Source: Prorocentrum cordatum
Taxonomy: Eukaryota > Sar > Dinophyceae > Prorocentrales > Prorocentraceae
Direction: 5' to 3'
NCBI GenBank assembly: GCA_963575745.1
Contig: CAUYUJ010003558.1
Span: 1,109,336 to 1,173,335 of the forward strand
DNA length: 64,000 nucleotides
A model generated the notes under the pieces. The model saw only the letters and a program-made list of their open reading frames with translations. It made no database searches and had not been told where the DNA came from. The translations under genes were made by a program, and so were the position numbers. Within the stretch, counting starts at the first letter, position 1; each line of letters starts with the position of its first letter. This document shows, in pieces, positions 1 through 10,796 of the stretch.

Positions 1-156
1 AGGCTTGCTGCCCCGTGCGCCAGTTGCAGTTTCCAGTCTCCTTTGTTATGATACTACGTCCTACTTCCTAATGTAAACTCTGCCAGGGGAGGGGGGAGGG
101 GCGAAAAGGACCCTGTTATCTTCCCCTGGCGGCGTGCTCTGAATTCCCGCGGGGCC

Positions 157-425
157 GTGCGACAATCAAAAATACATGAGATTCGCTCCCCCGAGGCAGT
201 GATCCTTGGTAAGTTACGCAGTCACGCCCCCGAGGCCACGATTACCTGTAAATTGCTCAAAATTCGCGTCCCCCGGGCCACGACCGGTTTCGAATTGCAC
301 AATATTCGCGCCTCCGAGGCCACGATCCCCCATAGATTATACAACGTTCGCGGCCCCGAAACCATAATCCCTTGTACATTACACCACGTTTGCGTCCTGG
401 TAGCCACAACCTGTTGTTCCCCAAT
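157..425. repeat. 41-42 bp tandem array, block 1
   Basis: About six imperfect units start near 191, 231, 273, 315, 355 and 398. Each has a core like CCCCGAGGCCACGATCCC followed by an AT-rich GTAAATTA-type segment. Because 42 is a multiple of three, an open frame of 14-residue repeats results; I do not regard it as a gene. Confidence 0.8.
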
Positions 426-440
426 CATTGCTTGTAAGGG

Positions 441-600
441 GTCCTAGCGGAGATTGAAGAATTTGGCGAAAATGTCAAGCCGACTTTGGTGGGTGGCCGG
501 GTTCGCGGGTTCCCGGTTCCAGGTCCCCGGGTTCCTGGTTCCCGGCCGATTTCGGTGGGCAGCGGGGTTCCCGAGTTCCCGGGTTCCTGGTCGATCGTCT
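441..600. repeat. GGTTCC-type low-complexity repeat, copy 1
   Basis: The block opens with 'atttggcgaaaat' and continues as a run of CCGGGTTCC/CTGGTTCCC decamers. The same opening and run recur at about 61,940-62,290, and a shorter version at about 4,088-4,225, so this is a dispersed family. Confidence 0.7.
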
Positions 601-790
601 TATCGATCGGTCTCACCATCGATATCATTACCCACCTCTCTATCGATTTTACGATCGCTCTCACAACCGATCTCATTGAATCGACTTGACTATTGGTCCC
701 ACAATCGACCTTACAAACGTCCTCACGATCGATCCCACTATCGATTTTGCAATCTGTCTCAATATCCGTATCACTAATTTTCAAACCATC
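600..790. repeat. GATCGA/TCTCAC repeat fragment
   Basis: Degenerate 10-12 bp units of the type ATCGATCTCACT run from the end of the GGTTCC block. They match the arrays at 9.17-9.39, 10.8-11.27 and 32.14-32.64 kb, which belong to a larger composite repeat. Confidence 0.7.
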
Positions 791-825
791 CACTGATTGG
801 GTTTTTCTTTGATGTAGTAAATTAT

Positions 826-1700
826 CATATGTTCGCGTCCCCGAGGCATCTCATGCAAATTTCCCCATATTAGCGTCGCCGAGGCCGCAATCCTTCGTAA
901 ATGATATGATATTCGTGCACCCGAAGCTGCGATCCCTTGAACATTATACTGTATCTGCGTCCTTGAGGCCATCGCCCATATTTAAATCAAGCAATATTTG
1001 CGTCGCCGGGACCACGACCCCCCTACGTCATGCAATCTGCTCGTCCCCGAGGCCACGGCCCTTCTATAAATTATCAAGTGTTCGCGCCCTCGAGGCCACG
1101 ACCCTCCGTAAATTGTAAAATACTCGCGTTCCCGAAGCCACGGTCCATCGCACATTGCGCCAAAATTGCGCCATGGGAACCATCACCTCCTTGCAAATTA
1201 CACCATATCCGCGCCCTCGGGGCTATAAGCCTGATTCAATGCAATGCGCAACTGTATAAATATGCAGCGTTTGCGTCGCCGAGGCCACGGTCCCACGTTA
1301 ATTACGCAATGTTCGCGCGCCGAGGCCACGGTCCATCGAAAATTACGCCGTACTTGCGTCTTCGAAGCCGCAACCCATCGCAAAGTACGCAGTATTCGTA
1401 TCCTCGAGGCCATGTAATACATTCATATAAACCGTGTGTGCGTCACTTTTCCCTCCCACTGCAACGCGGCTGACTCGACCACGCAGCAGTAACAGCAACC
1501 TTGTCAAGGTGCCGTCCACCTTCGGCCGAGGCAAAAATATTTGCGTCACCGAGGCTACGATCCCTGGTGAATTACCAGAATTCGCGCCCTCGAGGCCTTG
1601 ATCAATTTGCAAATTAGACTGCGCTCGCGTCCCCGAGGCTACGATCCCCATTACATTGCGCGATGTCCGCTCCCCGAAGCATGATTGTCAGTATGTTCAC
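826..1700. repeat. 41-42 bp tandem array, block 2
   Basis: This is the same unit family as 157-425, with about 18 degenerate units (TTCGCGTCCCCGAGGCCACG cores). It is interrupted at about 1,430-1,530 by unrelated sequence. The translated 14-residue periodicity is a by-product of the repeat length. Confidence 0.75.
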
Positions 1701-2639
1701 AGCGCGAACCGTAAGAATTCGATAGATGTTTGGTTTCCAACTTTGCTGTGCAAGCCTCAACGTACGAGATTGGACCTCGCGTGAAGTCTCCACATTGCTT
1801 CACGACGGCGCTCGCGCATCCCAACTTAGTTCCGGCAGCCCATTCTAAAAGAGAGGGGGGCCGCGGCGATGGGAGAAGTCTTTACGAAGAACATCTATAC
1901 TTGGTTCCAACAAAAGTTTCCGTGGAAACTCGCAAGAGGAATAATATGTATGTAAACCCGTCGGCAAGATGAAAAGTCGCGCGCGCGAGCTCATCGTTCG
2001 CACGCACGCGATCCCAAGACGTCCCATGGCCACAACATGCTTCCAGGAATGCCTCAGGCCACGGACGATAACGTCCAGAGGACCCGGGATGATGCCACCC
2101 CAACGCGATCCCGCCATGGATTCTGGACCGTCTCAGGCCGACTCGCAGATGACGAAACACATGAGCAACGCGTGACGCCGAGATGGCCCGATGGCAACAA
2201 GATGGATCCAAGCGCACCCAAGGTGGCCTCATAATGACCACGCGATGGTAGCGTGATCCAAACATGACCGGGATGTGATCTCAAGATGACCTCAAGACGA
2301 CCCAAACACGGCAATAATACTGCAACTTATGAGCCCCATCTTACTTCGAGCCGATCCCAGCATGGTGGGATCCGTGAACGGCCCGGGATTTTGGTCTACC
2401 CCATTTTTAATGGGTGGGATTTTGATCGTCCTGAACTAAACTTATAACACTAAAGCGGAATAAGCCAGGCGGGATCCCGCCCGGCCCACGGAGGAAGACA
2501 ACATTGCTAGGCTTCTACGGGGGTAGGGGGTTCGGAAGGGGCGTCGTTTACTTCCGCTGACATTGGCAAGCCTTCCGGCGGCCTTCCCCCGTCTTCCGCC
2601 TCGTTTTACTTCCGTCGACTTCCGCCGGCCAGCGTCGTG
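1701..2639. other. intron sequence with no recognised gene
   Basis: No coding signature was seen on either strand. From about 2,030 to 2,320 there is loose repetition of GATG/ATGACC-type words (such as AAGATGACCTCAAGACGACC), resembling the 'CCCAAGATGGCC' family elsewhere in the window. Confidence 0.5.
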
Positions 2640-3545
2640 ATGAAAATTCCAGGAACTGTCATTGGGCCGATGTATATATGCATATTTCTATGTGTATATA
2701 TATATATATATATATACGTTTTCCAGCGTGGACCCCGAACAATGTGTGCTCTAGCAATCTACGCTGTACAAAATATGCAGTGCAATCTATGTGACGCCAA
2801 TTATGTGGTGCAACCTGTGATGGACAATGTGTTGTGTGCACTCTGGGTTGTGCAAACAATGATGTGCAATCTGTTGTGTGCGATCTATGGTGTGCGATCT
2901 ATTTTGCGAAATATAGCGTGTGCAGCATGTGTAGTGCAATGAAAGTTGCGCGATATATGAAGACAATACATCCAGGCCAGTGCTGTGCATTCCGCGCTGT
3001 GCAATATATGTGATGCAGTCTATGTTGCGCATTATGGTGTCTTCAACTAATGGAATCCAACAGATGCTGTACAATGTATGCTGTGCCACCTATGCGGTAC
3101 AACCGACCCTCGTAGTACAACGTAGGTGGTAAAGCATCTGCTGTGCAATAGATGCAGTGCAATATTTGTTGTGCAGCCTGCGTTGTGCAATTGATGTGGT
3201 GCAGACTATGTGGTGCAGCCTACACGGTGCAGTCGACGTGGTGCACTCTACGTGATAATTAAATGTATATGTGTATATCTATATATATATCCACTTATGA
3301 TGCAATCTATGTGGCGCAATAAATATAATGGCATATTAGTGGCACAACCTACGTGGTGCAATATTTGTGGTGCAACGTATGTTGTGCAAGCCATGCTGTG
3401 CGATATATTTGGTATACCCGATGCGGTGCAATGTATATGGTGCAATGTATCTGGCACTACGATCGAAGTGATGCAAGCTACGTGGTGCAATCTATGCTGT
3501 GCAATCCGCCGTGCAACCTATGAGGTGCAATCTCCATTTTGCAAA
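2640..3545. repeat. (TA)n tract followed by GTGCAATCTATGTG-type tandem array
   Basis: A TA microsatellite lies at about 2,690-2,717. From 2,745 to 3,545 a 13-15 bp unit such as TGGTGCAATCTATG recurs dozens of times with substitutions, interrupted by a second AT-rich patch near 3,265-3,300. Confidence 0.8.
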
Positions 3546-3700
3546 CTATGCGGCGACGGGGCTGCGACGGGGCGGCGACGGTGGCCACATAGCCGCCAGA
3601 CCCAAGGCACTGCCCAGACGACGGGCGGCGACGGGGCGGCGCTGGCGGCCACATGGCCACCAGACCGAAGACACGGTGCAGCTCCTCAGAACGGGGATAA
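3546..3700. repeat. two direct copies of a ~76 bp GC-rich unit
   Basis: The unit GCGGCGACG..GGCCACAT..CCGCCAGACC appears twice in succession. No gene was recognised in it. Confidence 0.55.
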
Positions 3701-4584
3701 GAAGCCTTACGTGCAAGGACTGTTTGGGGACTGTGCTGATGAGCATACAGGATAATTAACATGCGCTTGATATGTACATCCGACAAGCGAGCATAGCGAG
3801 TTGATCGTGTATTCCGTACTTATAGAATATGAACGGATGAATCGAAGGAGAGGGAGAGGGAACGAGTAAATAGAGAGAGAGAGAGAGAGAGAAAGAGGGA
3901 GAGAAACAGAAAACCAGACAAAAGAGAAAGAAGGTGAGACCGTAAGGAGTGACTTACACATACAGATATATTCATACACAGATCGGCAGAAAGAGAACGA
4001 GAGAGAGAGAGAGATATTAACATGTTGTGCCAAAAAAATCACAGTGGGAACAGCGAGTACTCAAACCATCAACGCTTGCACTGCAAGGGTCCTCCTGGAG
4101 ACTGAAAACAAACGAAAATGTCGGGGCGTGTCGATTTCGTTGGTCGCCAGGTTCCAAAGTTCGCGGTTTCGGTTTCCGGACCGATGTCAATGGGCGGAAA
4201 ATGTTCCACGTTCCCGGTCCCAAAACGAATGCTCACGGCACGGCTGGTTTTTCCCCACAATTTTCGTGGGGTTATGGTTTTCTTCCCTGCCGCGTCGCAC
4301 CCGCGTCTCCCAAAACACACCTCCATCACACCGCCTTCTCCTCCTCCCCCCCCCCACGCGCAACACATGCACGGCACGTACATCACATCATACAACGCTA
4401 GTGCACACCTGGCGTGTCCATTGCATCATACACTCAAAACGCATGCACCACATACTGGGCACCCACATGAGACACACGTCCACATAGAGCCTGACACAAA
4501 TCTTACAAATACACATGGCACGCCGACACAAACCTAGTCACTTCCGTGCACACACAGCGCGGTCTCTGTACGCTCCAGGCTCGC
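3701..4584. other. GA microsatellites and unassigned intron sequence
   Basis: GA-rich tracts occupy about 3,870-3,905 and 3,990-4,015. A short GGTTCC-family remnant lies near 4,088-4,225, and CACA/ACACAT-rich sequence near 4,365-4,520. No coding signature was seen. Confidence 0.55.
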
Positions 4585-5710
4585 AGGGCAAGGCAGGCGT
4601 GGCACTTTCTCGACACCATAAAGGGGGTGCGCAGGGGGTGGTCCCTCACTGCAGCCCCTACGCACCCCTGTCGTCCACGGACAGCTGGCGTGGCACTTCT
4701 CTGGCCCCTTAGACGGTACGCGGGGAGTGGTCCATCACCGCGGTCCCCATACGCCCCAGTCGTCCAGGCATAGCAAGCGTCGCACTTTCTCGACACCAAA
4801 AGGTGTGCGCAGGGGGTGGTCCATCAGCGCGGTACCTAGACGCCCCTGTCGTCCACGGACAGCTGGCGTGGCGCTTTCTCGACACCATAGGGGGTGCGCA
4901 AGCGGTGGTCCCTCACCGCGGTCTCTATACGCCCCTGTCGTCCAGGCACAGAAGGCGTGGCATTTTCTCGACACCACATGGGGTGTGTCAGGGGGTGGTC
5001 GTTCAGCGCGGTCCCTGGACGGCCCAGTCGTCGACGGACAGCAAGCGTGGCACTTTCTCGACACCATACGCGTGCGCAGGGGGTGGTCCGTCACCGCGAT
5101 CTCTATACGCCCCAGTCGTCCAAGGCACAGCAAGCGTGGCACTTTCTCGACACCACATATGGTGCGCAGGAGGTGGTCCCTCAGCGCGGCCCCTGTACGC
5201 CCCAGTCGTCCAGGCATAGCAAGCGTGGCACATTCTCGACACCATACGCGTGCGCAGGGGGTGGTGCCTCACCGCGGTCTCTATACGCCCCAGTCGTGAA
5301 GGCACAGCTGGCGAGACACTTTCTTGACACCATAGGGGGTGCGCAAGGGGTGGTCCCTCAGCGCAGCCGCTATGCGCCCCGGTCGCCCAGGGCAAAGCAG
5401 GCGTGACACTTTCTCGACACCGTAGGGGGTGCGCAAGGGATGGCCCTTCAGCGCGCCCGCTACGCGCTCCTGTCGTCCAAGGCATAGCAGGCGTGGCACA
5501 TTCTCGACAACAAAATTATGGGGTGCGCAAGGGGTGGTCCCTCAGTGCGAACGCTAATTATGCGCTCATGTCGTCCCGGGCTCGACACCAGACGGGGTGC
5601 GCAGGGGGTGGTCCTTCAGCGCGCCCGCTACGCGCTCCTGTCGTCCAGGGCATCGCAGGCGAGACACTTTCTTGACACCATAGGGGGTGCGCAGGGAGTG
5701 GTCGTCAGAC
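4585..5710. repeat. 89-bp satellite-like tandem array, about 13 units
   Basis: The landmark CACTTTCTCGACACCA falls near 4,604, 4,693, 4,784, 4,873, 4,962, 5,052, 5,141, 5,230, 5,318, 5,408, 5,498, about 5,580 (shortened) and 5,666, giving a steady 88-91 bp spacing. Each unit also carries GGGGTGCGCAGGGGGTGGTC. The numerous open frames across the array are repeat artefacts. Confidence 0.9.
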
Positions 5711-5900
5711 TTAGCAGCACAAAGGCGCGCAAGCGCCAGAAACACGAGCACTACGCACGCGCGCAGCGAAAAACAACATTGACTGGCTCGAATATTTAGC
5801 CCGTCAGAAGTAGCAGCACAGAAGTGCCCAAGCGCGGGGAACGCGCGCCCGACGCAGTTCTGCAGCGAGAAACCGACGGGCCTCGAGAATTGAGCCGGCG
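5704..5900. repeat. two ~100 bp direct repeats next to the satellite
   Basis: GTCAGACTTAGCAGCACA..GGCGCGCAAGCGC near 5,704 is echoed by GTCAGAAGTAGCAGCACA..GTGCCCAAGCGC near 5,804. Confidence 0.6.
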
Positions 5901-6245
5901 CTGTGTCTTCTGCTTCCCCGTCGGGCGCTGTTTCTTCTGCCTCACAGTCGGCGCTGTTTTTCTGCTGCACAGTCGGGCGCTGTTTCTTCTGGTTCGCAAT
6001 CGGGCGCTGTTTCTTCTGCTTGGCAATCGGGCGCTCTTTCGTCTGCTTCAAAGTCGGGCGCTGCTTCTTTGCCTAGCTGTCGGAGGCTGTTTCTTCTGCT
6101 TCGCAATTGGTCGCTGTTCGTTCTGCTTCGCAGTCGGGTTCTGTTTCGTCTGGTTCAGTCCGTCGCTGTTCCTTCTGCTTCAGAGTCGGGCGCTGTTTCG
6201 TCTGGCTCACAGTCGGGCGCTATTTCCTGCTCCACAGTCGGCAGT
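5900..6245. repeat. 27-bp tandem array, about 12-13 units
   Basis: Units of the type TCGGGCGCTGTTTCTTCTGC repeat head to tail. The 27 bp period gives a spurious 9-residue peptide repeat. Confidence 0.8.
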
Positions 6246-6390
6246 GCGCGTGGGGCAAAGAGGGAGCGCTAGGTGCTCTTTGGTGTGGGAATCGCGGCCT
6301 CTTCTCTCCCCAGAAAGTTGTTGTTCTTCCTGAGCAACCCAGAAGAATATGTGACCCAGCCAGCCTTGTGAAACCGCGCCCGCCTAAGAC

Positions 6391-7095
6391 TTTCACGGAT
6401 TCAGGGCAGGTCGTTGTCAAAATGTGGCTCTCGCCTGAGGACCGCGCACATTCGTCTTAAACATTTGAAGCAGTTTCACGGATTGAGGGCGGCTCCTTTT
6501 CAAAATTTGAGTCTCGCCCGCGGGCCGCGTACATTCATCTCAAAATGCGGTACGAGCTTCACGGATTCAGGAAGGGCCGTTTTCAAAATGTTGCTCTCGC
6601 ATTAGCGCCGCGCACATTCGTTTCAACATGTGGTAAGAGTTTCACGGATTGAGGACAGGTCGCTTTTTAAATGTGGCGTTCGCCTGAGGGCCGCGCACAT
6701 TAGTCATTGTTTGAAAACGTTTCACGGATTGAGGGTGGCTCCTGTTCAAAATGTGGCTCTCGCCCGAGGGCCGCATACACTCGTGCTGAACATTCGCAAA
6801 AGTTTCACGGAAGCCCATGGTCACCGTGCCAGACATGGTGTGTTGGAAGGACTCAGGCTTGTGTGGGCTTGACAGTTACGTAAATTCGCGGTGTTGAAAC
6901 CCCAGGAATGGCGTTCTGGCGCGATTCCAGACAGTCAAGACGCAACAGTCATCTTGACTGGTTGCGTTGGAGTCCCGGGAACGGTGTCATGGCACGCTTC
7001 AGTGTCTTCAAACGGGTATCTTCCAACGAAGCAGCTCCCTCAGTGGACATGAACCTTTAAAGGGTCTATGAAGGGGGAGCTTGGAGGGAGGGTTT
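6391..7095. repeat. 83-bp composite repeat, copy 1: five units plus ~290 bp trailer
   Basis: TTTCACGGATTGAGG starts units at 6,391, 6,474, 6,557, 6,640, 6,720 and a truncated one at 6,803. Spacing is 83 bp except one of 80. Each unit includes TTCAAAATGTGGCTCTCGCC and CCGCGCACATTCGT. The trailer has landmarks CCCAGGAATGG.GTTCTGGCGC, AAGACGCAACAGTCA and GGAGGGAGGGTT, all recurring after the array at 36.46-36.78 kb. Confidence 0.85.
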
Positions 7096-7119
7096 GTTCC
7101 AACATCCTTGATGAATATT

Positions 7120-7372
7120 GGGTTTCCACTGGTCCTCCTCCTCCTCGTTCCCCTCCTCCTTCACTGAGCGTCGAAGCCGCGGGGCCGCTTCCAACTTCCT
7201 TCTCCCCGCTCCCCGCTTCCGCCGTCCGCCCTCCTCCTCCAGCCTCTCCTCCTTCCTCCCTCCTCCTGTCCCCCCCCCCTCCCTCCTCCCTCCTCCCTCC
7301 AATCTCTCCTCCCCCCTCCTCCCTCAAGCCTCTCCTCCCTCCTCCTGTCCCCCCCCCTCCTCCCTCGGGGAC
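7120..7372. repeat. CTC/CCT-rich tract abutting exon 8
   Basis: Imperfect CTCCT and CCCTCCTCC runs sit directly beside the exon 8 donor, so the transcript would begin this intron with a long purine (GGAGG) tract. Confidence 0.7.
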
Positions 7373-7465
7373 CTGCTGGACGTCCAGGCCGCGGCCCCAG
7401 AGGTCTGTGGAGATGAGGACGCGGCTGGAGCCGGAGCGGAACTGCTGCATGATCGCATCGCGCTC
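7373..7465 (-). CDS. EIF4A3: eIF4A-III-like helicase, exon 8 (motif V region)
   Basis: Thirty-one codons begin [12 protein letters not shown] and end RGLDVQQ. This is the part of the second RecA domain containing the SRVLISTD strand and motif V. The usual ARGLD reads GRGLD here, a conservative change at a normally invariant alanine. The acceptor is CCCCGGAG|GAG at 7,467-7,466, and the donor is CAG|GTCCCC. The exon joins exon 7 without a frame change to give [13 protein letters not shown], exactly as in the family. Confidence 0.93.
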
Positions 7466-7558
7466 CTCCGGGGCTCAATGCGCAGGCGCGCGGCGCCCTC
7501 GCCGTGGCCGCCGGCGTTACGTCGTTGGCCGTCGTGGGGTCGTGCTCGTCGTGAGTCC

Positions 7559-7589
<31 letters not shown>

Positions 7590-8319
7590 GCATGCACGCA
7601 CACACACACACACACCTTCGCGCTGCAGAGGAATCACAACGGGATTTTTTTCCGTCCTCTGCCTCTGAGGGCCCTCGGCCGCGGGCTCCAGGCCATTACT
7701 GCGGCTCGGGATGAAAAACCGCTCCCTGAGAAGGGATCCAGACCTCTGAAGGTCCAAGGTCCACGTTGTGAAACATCACGACGTCGGAGTTATGGGTCGA
7801 CTTCGGTCGTAAGCCGACATTGTCACGAGTCGTCGTGGCCATCACCGCGGTCGTCGTCACGTGAATATTTGAGGGCCCGTATCTATCCGAGTGACGTCGT
7901 CGCTGCAAGTCGCCGGTCGTGGCCGTCGTTCGACGGAAGCCGTCGTCAGTGGTCTCCGTCGCTGTAAGTCGTCGTCGTCGTCGTGGCCGTTGCTCGGCGG
8001 AAGCCGTCGTCGGTGGTCGTCGCTCTCGGAGGAGCCATCGTCGGCAAGGCAAGTCGCCTCGCCGAGAGGAGAGTCTTCGCCCGGACGACCTCAGAAGGAG
8101 ACAGGACACATAGGGGAGGGGGAGACAGGAAAAAATGAGGACGGAAGCTAGGAGCAGGATGCGCAATCAGGGAGGATGAGTTAGGATAAGAAGCAGATGG
8201 AGCATGTGTGGAGGAGGAGGAGGAGACACAAAAGAAGCACGATGAAAAAGAGAGAACGCTGTACTCCATCCGCTCGAGCTGACGAATCACCCCCAGCATA
8301 GCGCTTAATGCGCACGCTC
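7466..8319 (-). other. intron 7 (854 bp, the only short one)
   Basis: The donor is AAG|GAGCGT (GA type) and the acceptor is GGAG|GAGCGC. The word GGAGCG therefore occurs at both exon edges, and TGCGCATT(A/G)AGC lies just inside both ends. The interior has a (CA)n tract at about 7,560-7,610 and GTCGTC-rich ~60 bp repeats at about 7,890-8,040. No GT donor that keeps the frame is available. Confidence 0.8.
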
Positions 8320-8394
8320 CTTCTGAGGCATGTCGCCGTGGATGGCGGCCACAGTGAAATTTGCGTCTCGCATCTTCTGCGTAAGCCAGTCGAC
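8320..8394 (-). CDS. EIF4A3: eIF4A-III-like helicase, exon 7 (motif IVa region)
   Basis: Twenty-five codons run [25 protein letters not shown]. They cover the helix and strand of RecA domain 2 that lead to the HGDM turn; eIF4A proteins usually have MHGDM, here IHGDM. The acceptor is TCCCAG|GTCGAC. Reading past the chosen donor gives a stop within four codons (ERAH then TAA), which fixes the exon end at the K codon or very near it. Confidence 0.93.
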
Positions 8395-8675
8395 CTGGGA
8401 AGAGGGGGTGTTCGAAAGGAGTGCGGTGCCTGCGAACATGTAGACGGGGAAACAGAGTGATAGGCAACGGCGAGGCAGTCTGCTGGTCGTGACTATCTCC
8501 GCTACTGTGAACAGATTTGTGCGGTGTCGTGCTCAAGCAGACCAAGATGGTGGACTCCTTGGAAGACCGGCTGCCTCCCGAACCGACAAGGGTGCGAGCC
8601 TCTGCAGTGGCAGCTAGAGGCCCTTGGCCACCAGCGGACAGGCCTCGTGAATTCAGGTAGATCGGAGCTGAAGGG

Positions 8676-9082
8676 GGTGAGATCGCAGTGGAACGGAGAG
8701 CCGTCCAGAAAATCAGTCTCGGTTTCGTGTCCGTGCGTGCGGGCGAGGCGAAGCTGCGTGGGCGGGCAGGGTGAATAAAACCTCCTCTGGCCAGGGCGCC
8801 GCCAGGCCAAAAATCCGTGCCCACCCCGGTTGGCCGACGGTGGCCCGGGGTGTCCCGCCGTGGTGTCCCGATGGTGTCCCGTGGTGTCCCATGGGTGTCC
8901 CGTGGTGTCCCATGGGTGTCCCGTCGGTGTCACGTCGGTGTCCCGTCTTTGATCCGTAGTGAGATTGGCAGTGCGATCGACAGTGAGATCGACAAAGAAA
9001 CCGATCGTGAGATTGACAGTCAGATCAATAGCAAAAGCAATCGAGCAATAGTGATACCGGTAGTGATATATATATATGTATA

Positions 9083-9112
<30 letters not shown>
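8676..9112 (+). repeat. GATCGA/GGTGTCCC composite repeat, copy A
   Basis: The order is: head GGGGGTGAGATCGCAGT.. (8,676); a segment with GGCGAGGCGAAGCTGCGTGG; a block of GGTGTCCCGT repeats (8,830-8,945); GAGATCGA repeats (8,950-9,040); and an AT microsatellite (9,066-9,115). Copy D at 31.81-32.70 kb has the same modules in the same order. Confidence 0.8.
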
Positions 9113-9113
<1 letters not shown>

Positions 9114-9114
9114 C

Positions 9115-9484
9115 TATACGACCACCCTTCGGGTGATAAGGAGGTTCGGGGGGGGGGAGGAACCAACGTCTCACTCGATCGGTCTCACTATCGATCTCAC
9201 TATCGATCTCAGTATCGGTCTCGCTCGATCGATCTCTCTCGATCGATCTCACAATCGATCTCACTCGATCTATCTCACAATTGATCTGACTATCGATCTC
9301 ACAATCGATCTCACAATCGATCTCACAATCGATATCACATTCGGTATCACTATCGATCTCACTATCGATATCACAACCGCTATCACAATCAACGTCATCA
9401 TCATCAACAACAACATCAACATCCACATCATCATCACCATCATCGTCATAATCGGGACACCGTCCTCCTCATCATCAACACCAA

Positions 9485-9525
<41 letters not shown>

Positions 9526-10187
9526 CGGTCATCAACATCATCGGGACACCACCATCATCATCATCACCATCATCACAATCATCATCATCAGCAGCATCGG
9601 GACACAGTCATCATCATCATCATCAGCAGCAGCATCATCGTCGGGACACCATCATGATCACCATCGTTTTCATCATCATCATCATCATCATCATCACCAT
9701 CATCATCGGGACACCATCATCATCATCTCATCCTCATCATCGACAACATCTTCATCCGTATCATCAACATCATCATCAGCATCATCATCGTCATCATCGG
9801 GGCATCATCATCATCATTACCAACATCAGCATCAACATCATCATCATCATCATGATCACCATCGGGACGCCATCCTCATCAACATCATCATCATCATCAT
9901 CATCACCATCAGGATAATCATCATCATCAGGACGCCATAATCATCATTCACCTCATCATCATCAACATCATCATCATCGGGACACAATCATAATCAGCAT
10001 CATCAACATCAACATCATCATACTCATCATCATCGGGACACCATCATCGTCATCATCATGATCATCAACATAATCATCATGATCAGCATCATCCTCATCA
10101 TCGGGACACCATCAGCATCATCATCATCGTCATCATCAACATCATCGACATCATCATCATCATCATCGGGGACACCATCATCATCAT

Positions 10188-10226
<39 letters not shown>

Positions 10227-10312
10227 GTCCTCATCATCATCATCAGCAGCATCACCATCATCATCATCATCGTCATCATCATCATCAGCAGCAGCATCAT
10301 CATCAGCATCAC

Positions 10313-10349
<37 letters not shown>

Positions 10350-10354
10350 TCATC

Positions 10355-10404
<50 letters not shown>

Positions 10405-10770
10405 GCGGGACACCCGCGGGGCGGGACACCGCGGGGCACCGCGGGACACCGCGGGACACCGCGGGACACCGGCGGGACACCCGCGGGACACCGCGGGCCA
10501 CCGGCCGCCCGGAAGGGAATCATTTGGTCCGGCCGCGCCTCAGCCACACGGGACACCAGCGGGACACCGGCGGGACACCGCGGGCCACCGGCCGCCCGGA
10601 AGGGAGACATTTGGTCCGGCCGCGCCTCAGCCACAGGAGACTTTCTCCCGCCCGCCCACGCAGCTTCGCCTCGCCCGCACGGCACGCATGAACACGAAAC
10701 CGAAATCGATTTCCCGGTAGGGGGGCTCTCCGTTCCACTTCGATCTCACCCCCTCACCTCCGACATAGAT
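9115..10770 (-). repeat. GATCGA/GGTGTCCC composite repeat, copy B (inverted, with CAT expansion)
   Basis: Read on the minus strand this copy has the head (10,770-10,636), the GGTGTCCC block (10,610-10,400), an expanded ATG/CAT microsatellite broken by CGGGACACC words (10,410-9,390), the GATCGA block (9,390-9,170) and the tail module with CGAAGGGTGGTCGTA (9,170-9,115). It faces copy A across the AT tract. The long Ser/His open frames here are CAT-repeat artefacts. Confidence 0.75.
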
Positions 10771-10796
10771 GAAATGAAATTGACTGCGACACCGAT

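Larger units (their letters stand above)
1..7372 (-). other. intron 8 of the helicase gene (partial, runs off the window)
   Basis: The donor is CAG|GTCCCC at 7,372-7,371, directly after codon GLDVQQ. The following exon, expected to begin near V-S-L-V/I-I-N-Y-D-L-P, was looked for on the minus strand down to position 1 and not found, so the intron is at least 7.4 kb. It holds tandem arrays with units of 42, 89, 27 and 83 bp, plus short GA, TA and CTC tracts. Confidence 0.75.

Noticed and set aside
157-1473. Open frames with 14-residue periodicity
   Set aside because: The repeat unit is 42 bp, which automatically keeps phase; the peptide is no better conserved than the DNA.
1-7372. Search for the last exons (INYDLP, HRIGRSGR, FV..D) of the helicase gene
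   Set aside because: No matching codons were seen on the minus strand; they are expected outside the window.
8308-8319. Exon 7 continuing as ERAH to a stop, i.e. a truncated gene
   Set aside because: The next exon supplies ERDAIM in phase from an AG|G acceptor, so the ER-stop reading is intron sequence with a GA donor.
10058-10720. 220-codon Ser/His-rich open frame
   Set aside because: Produced by (CAT)n and CGGGACACC repeats; no start context or domain.
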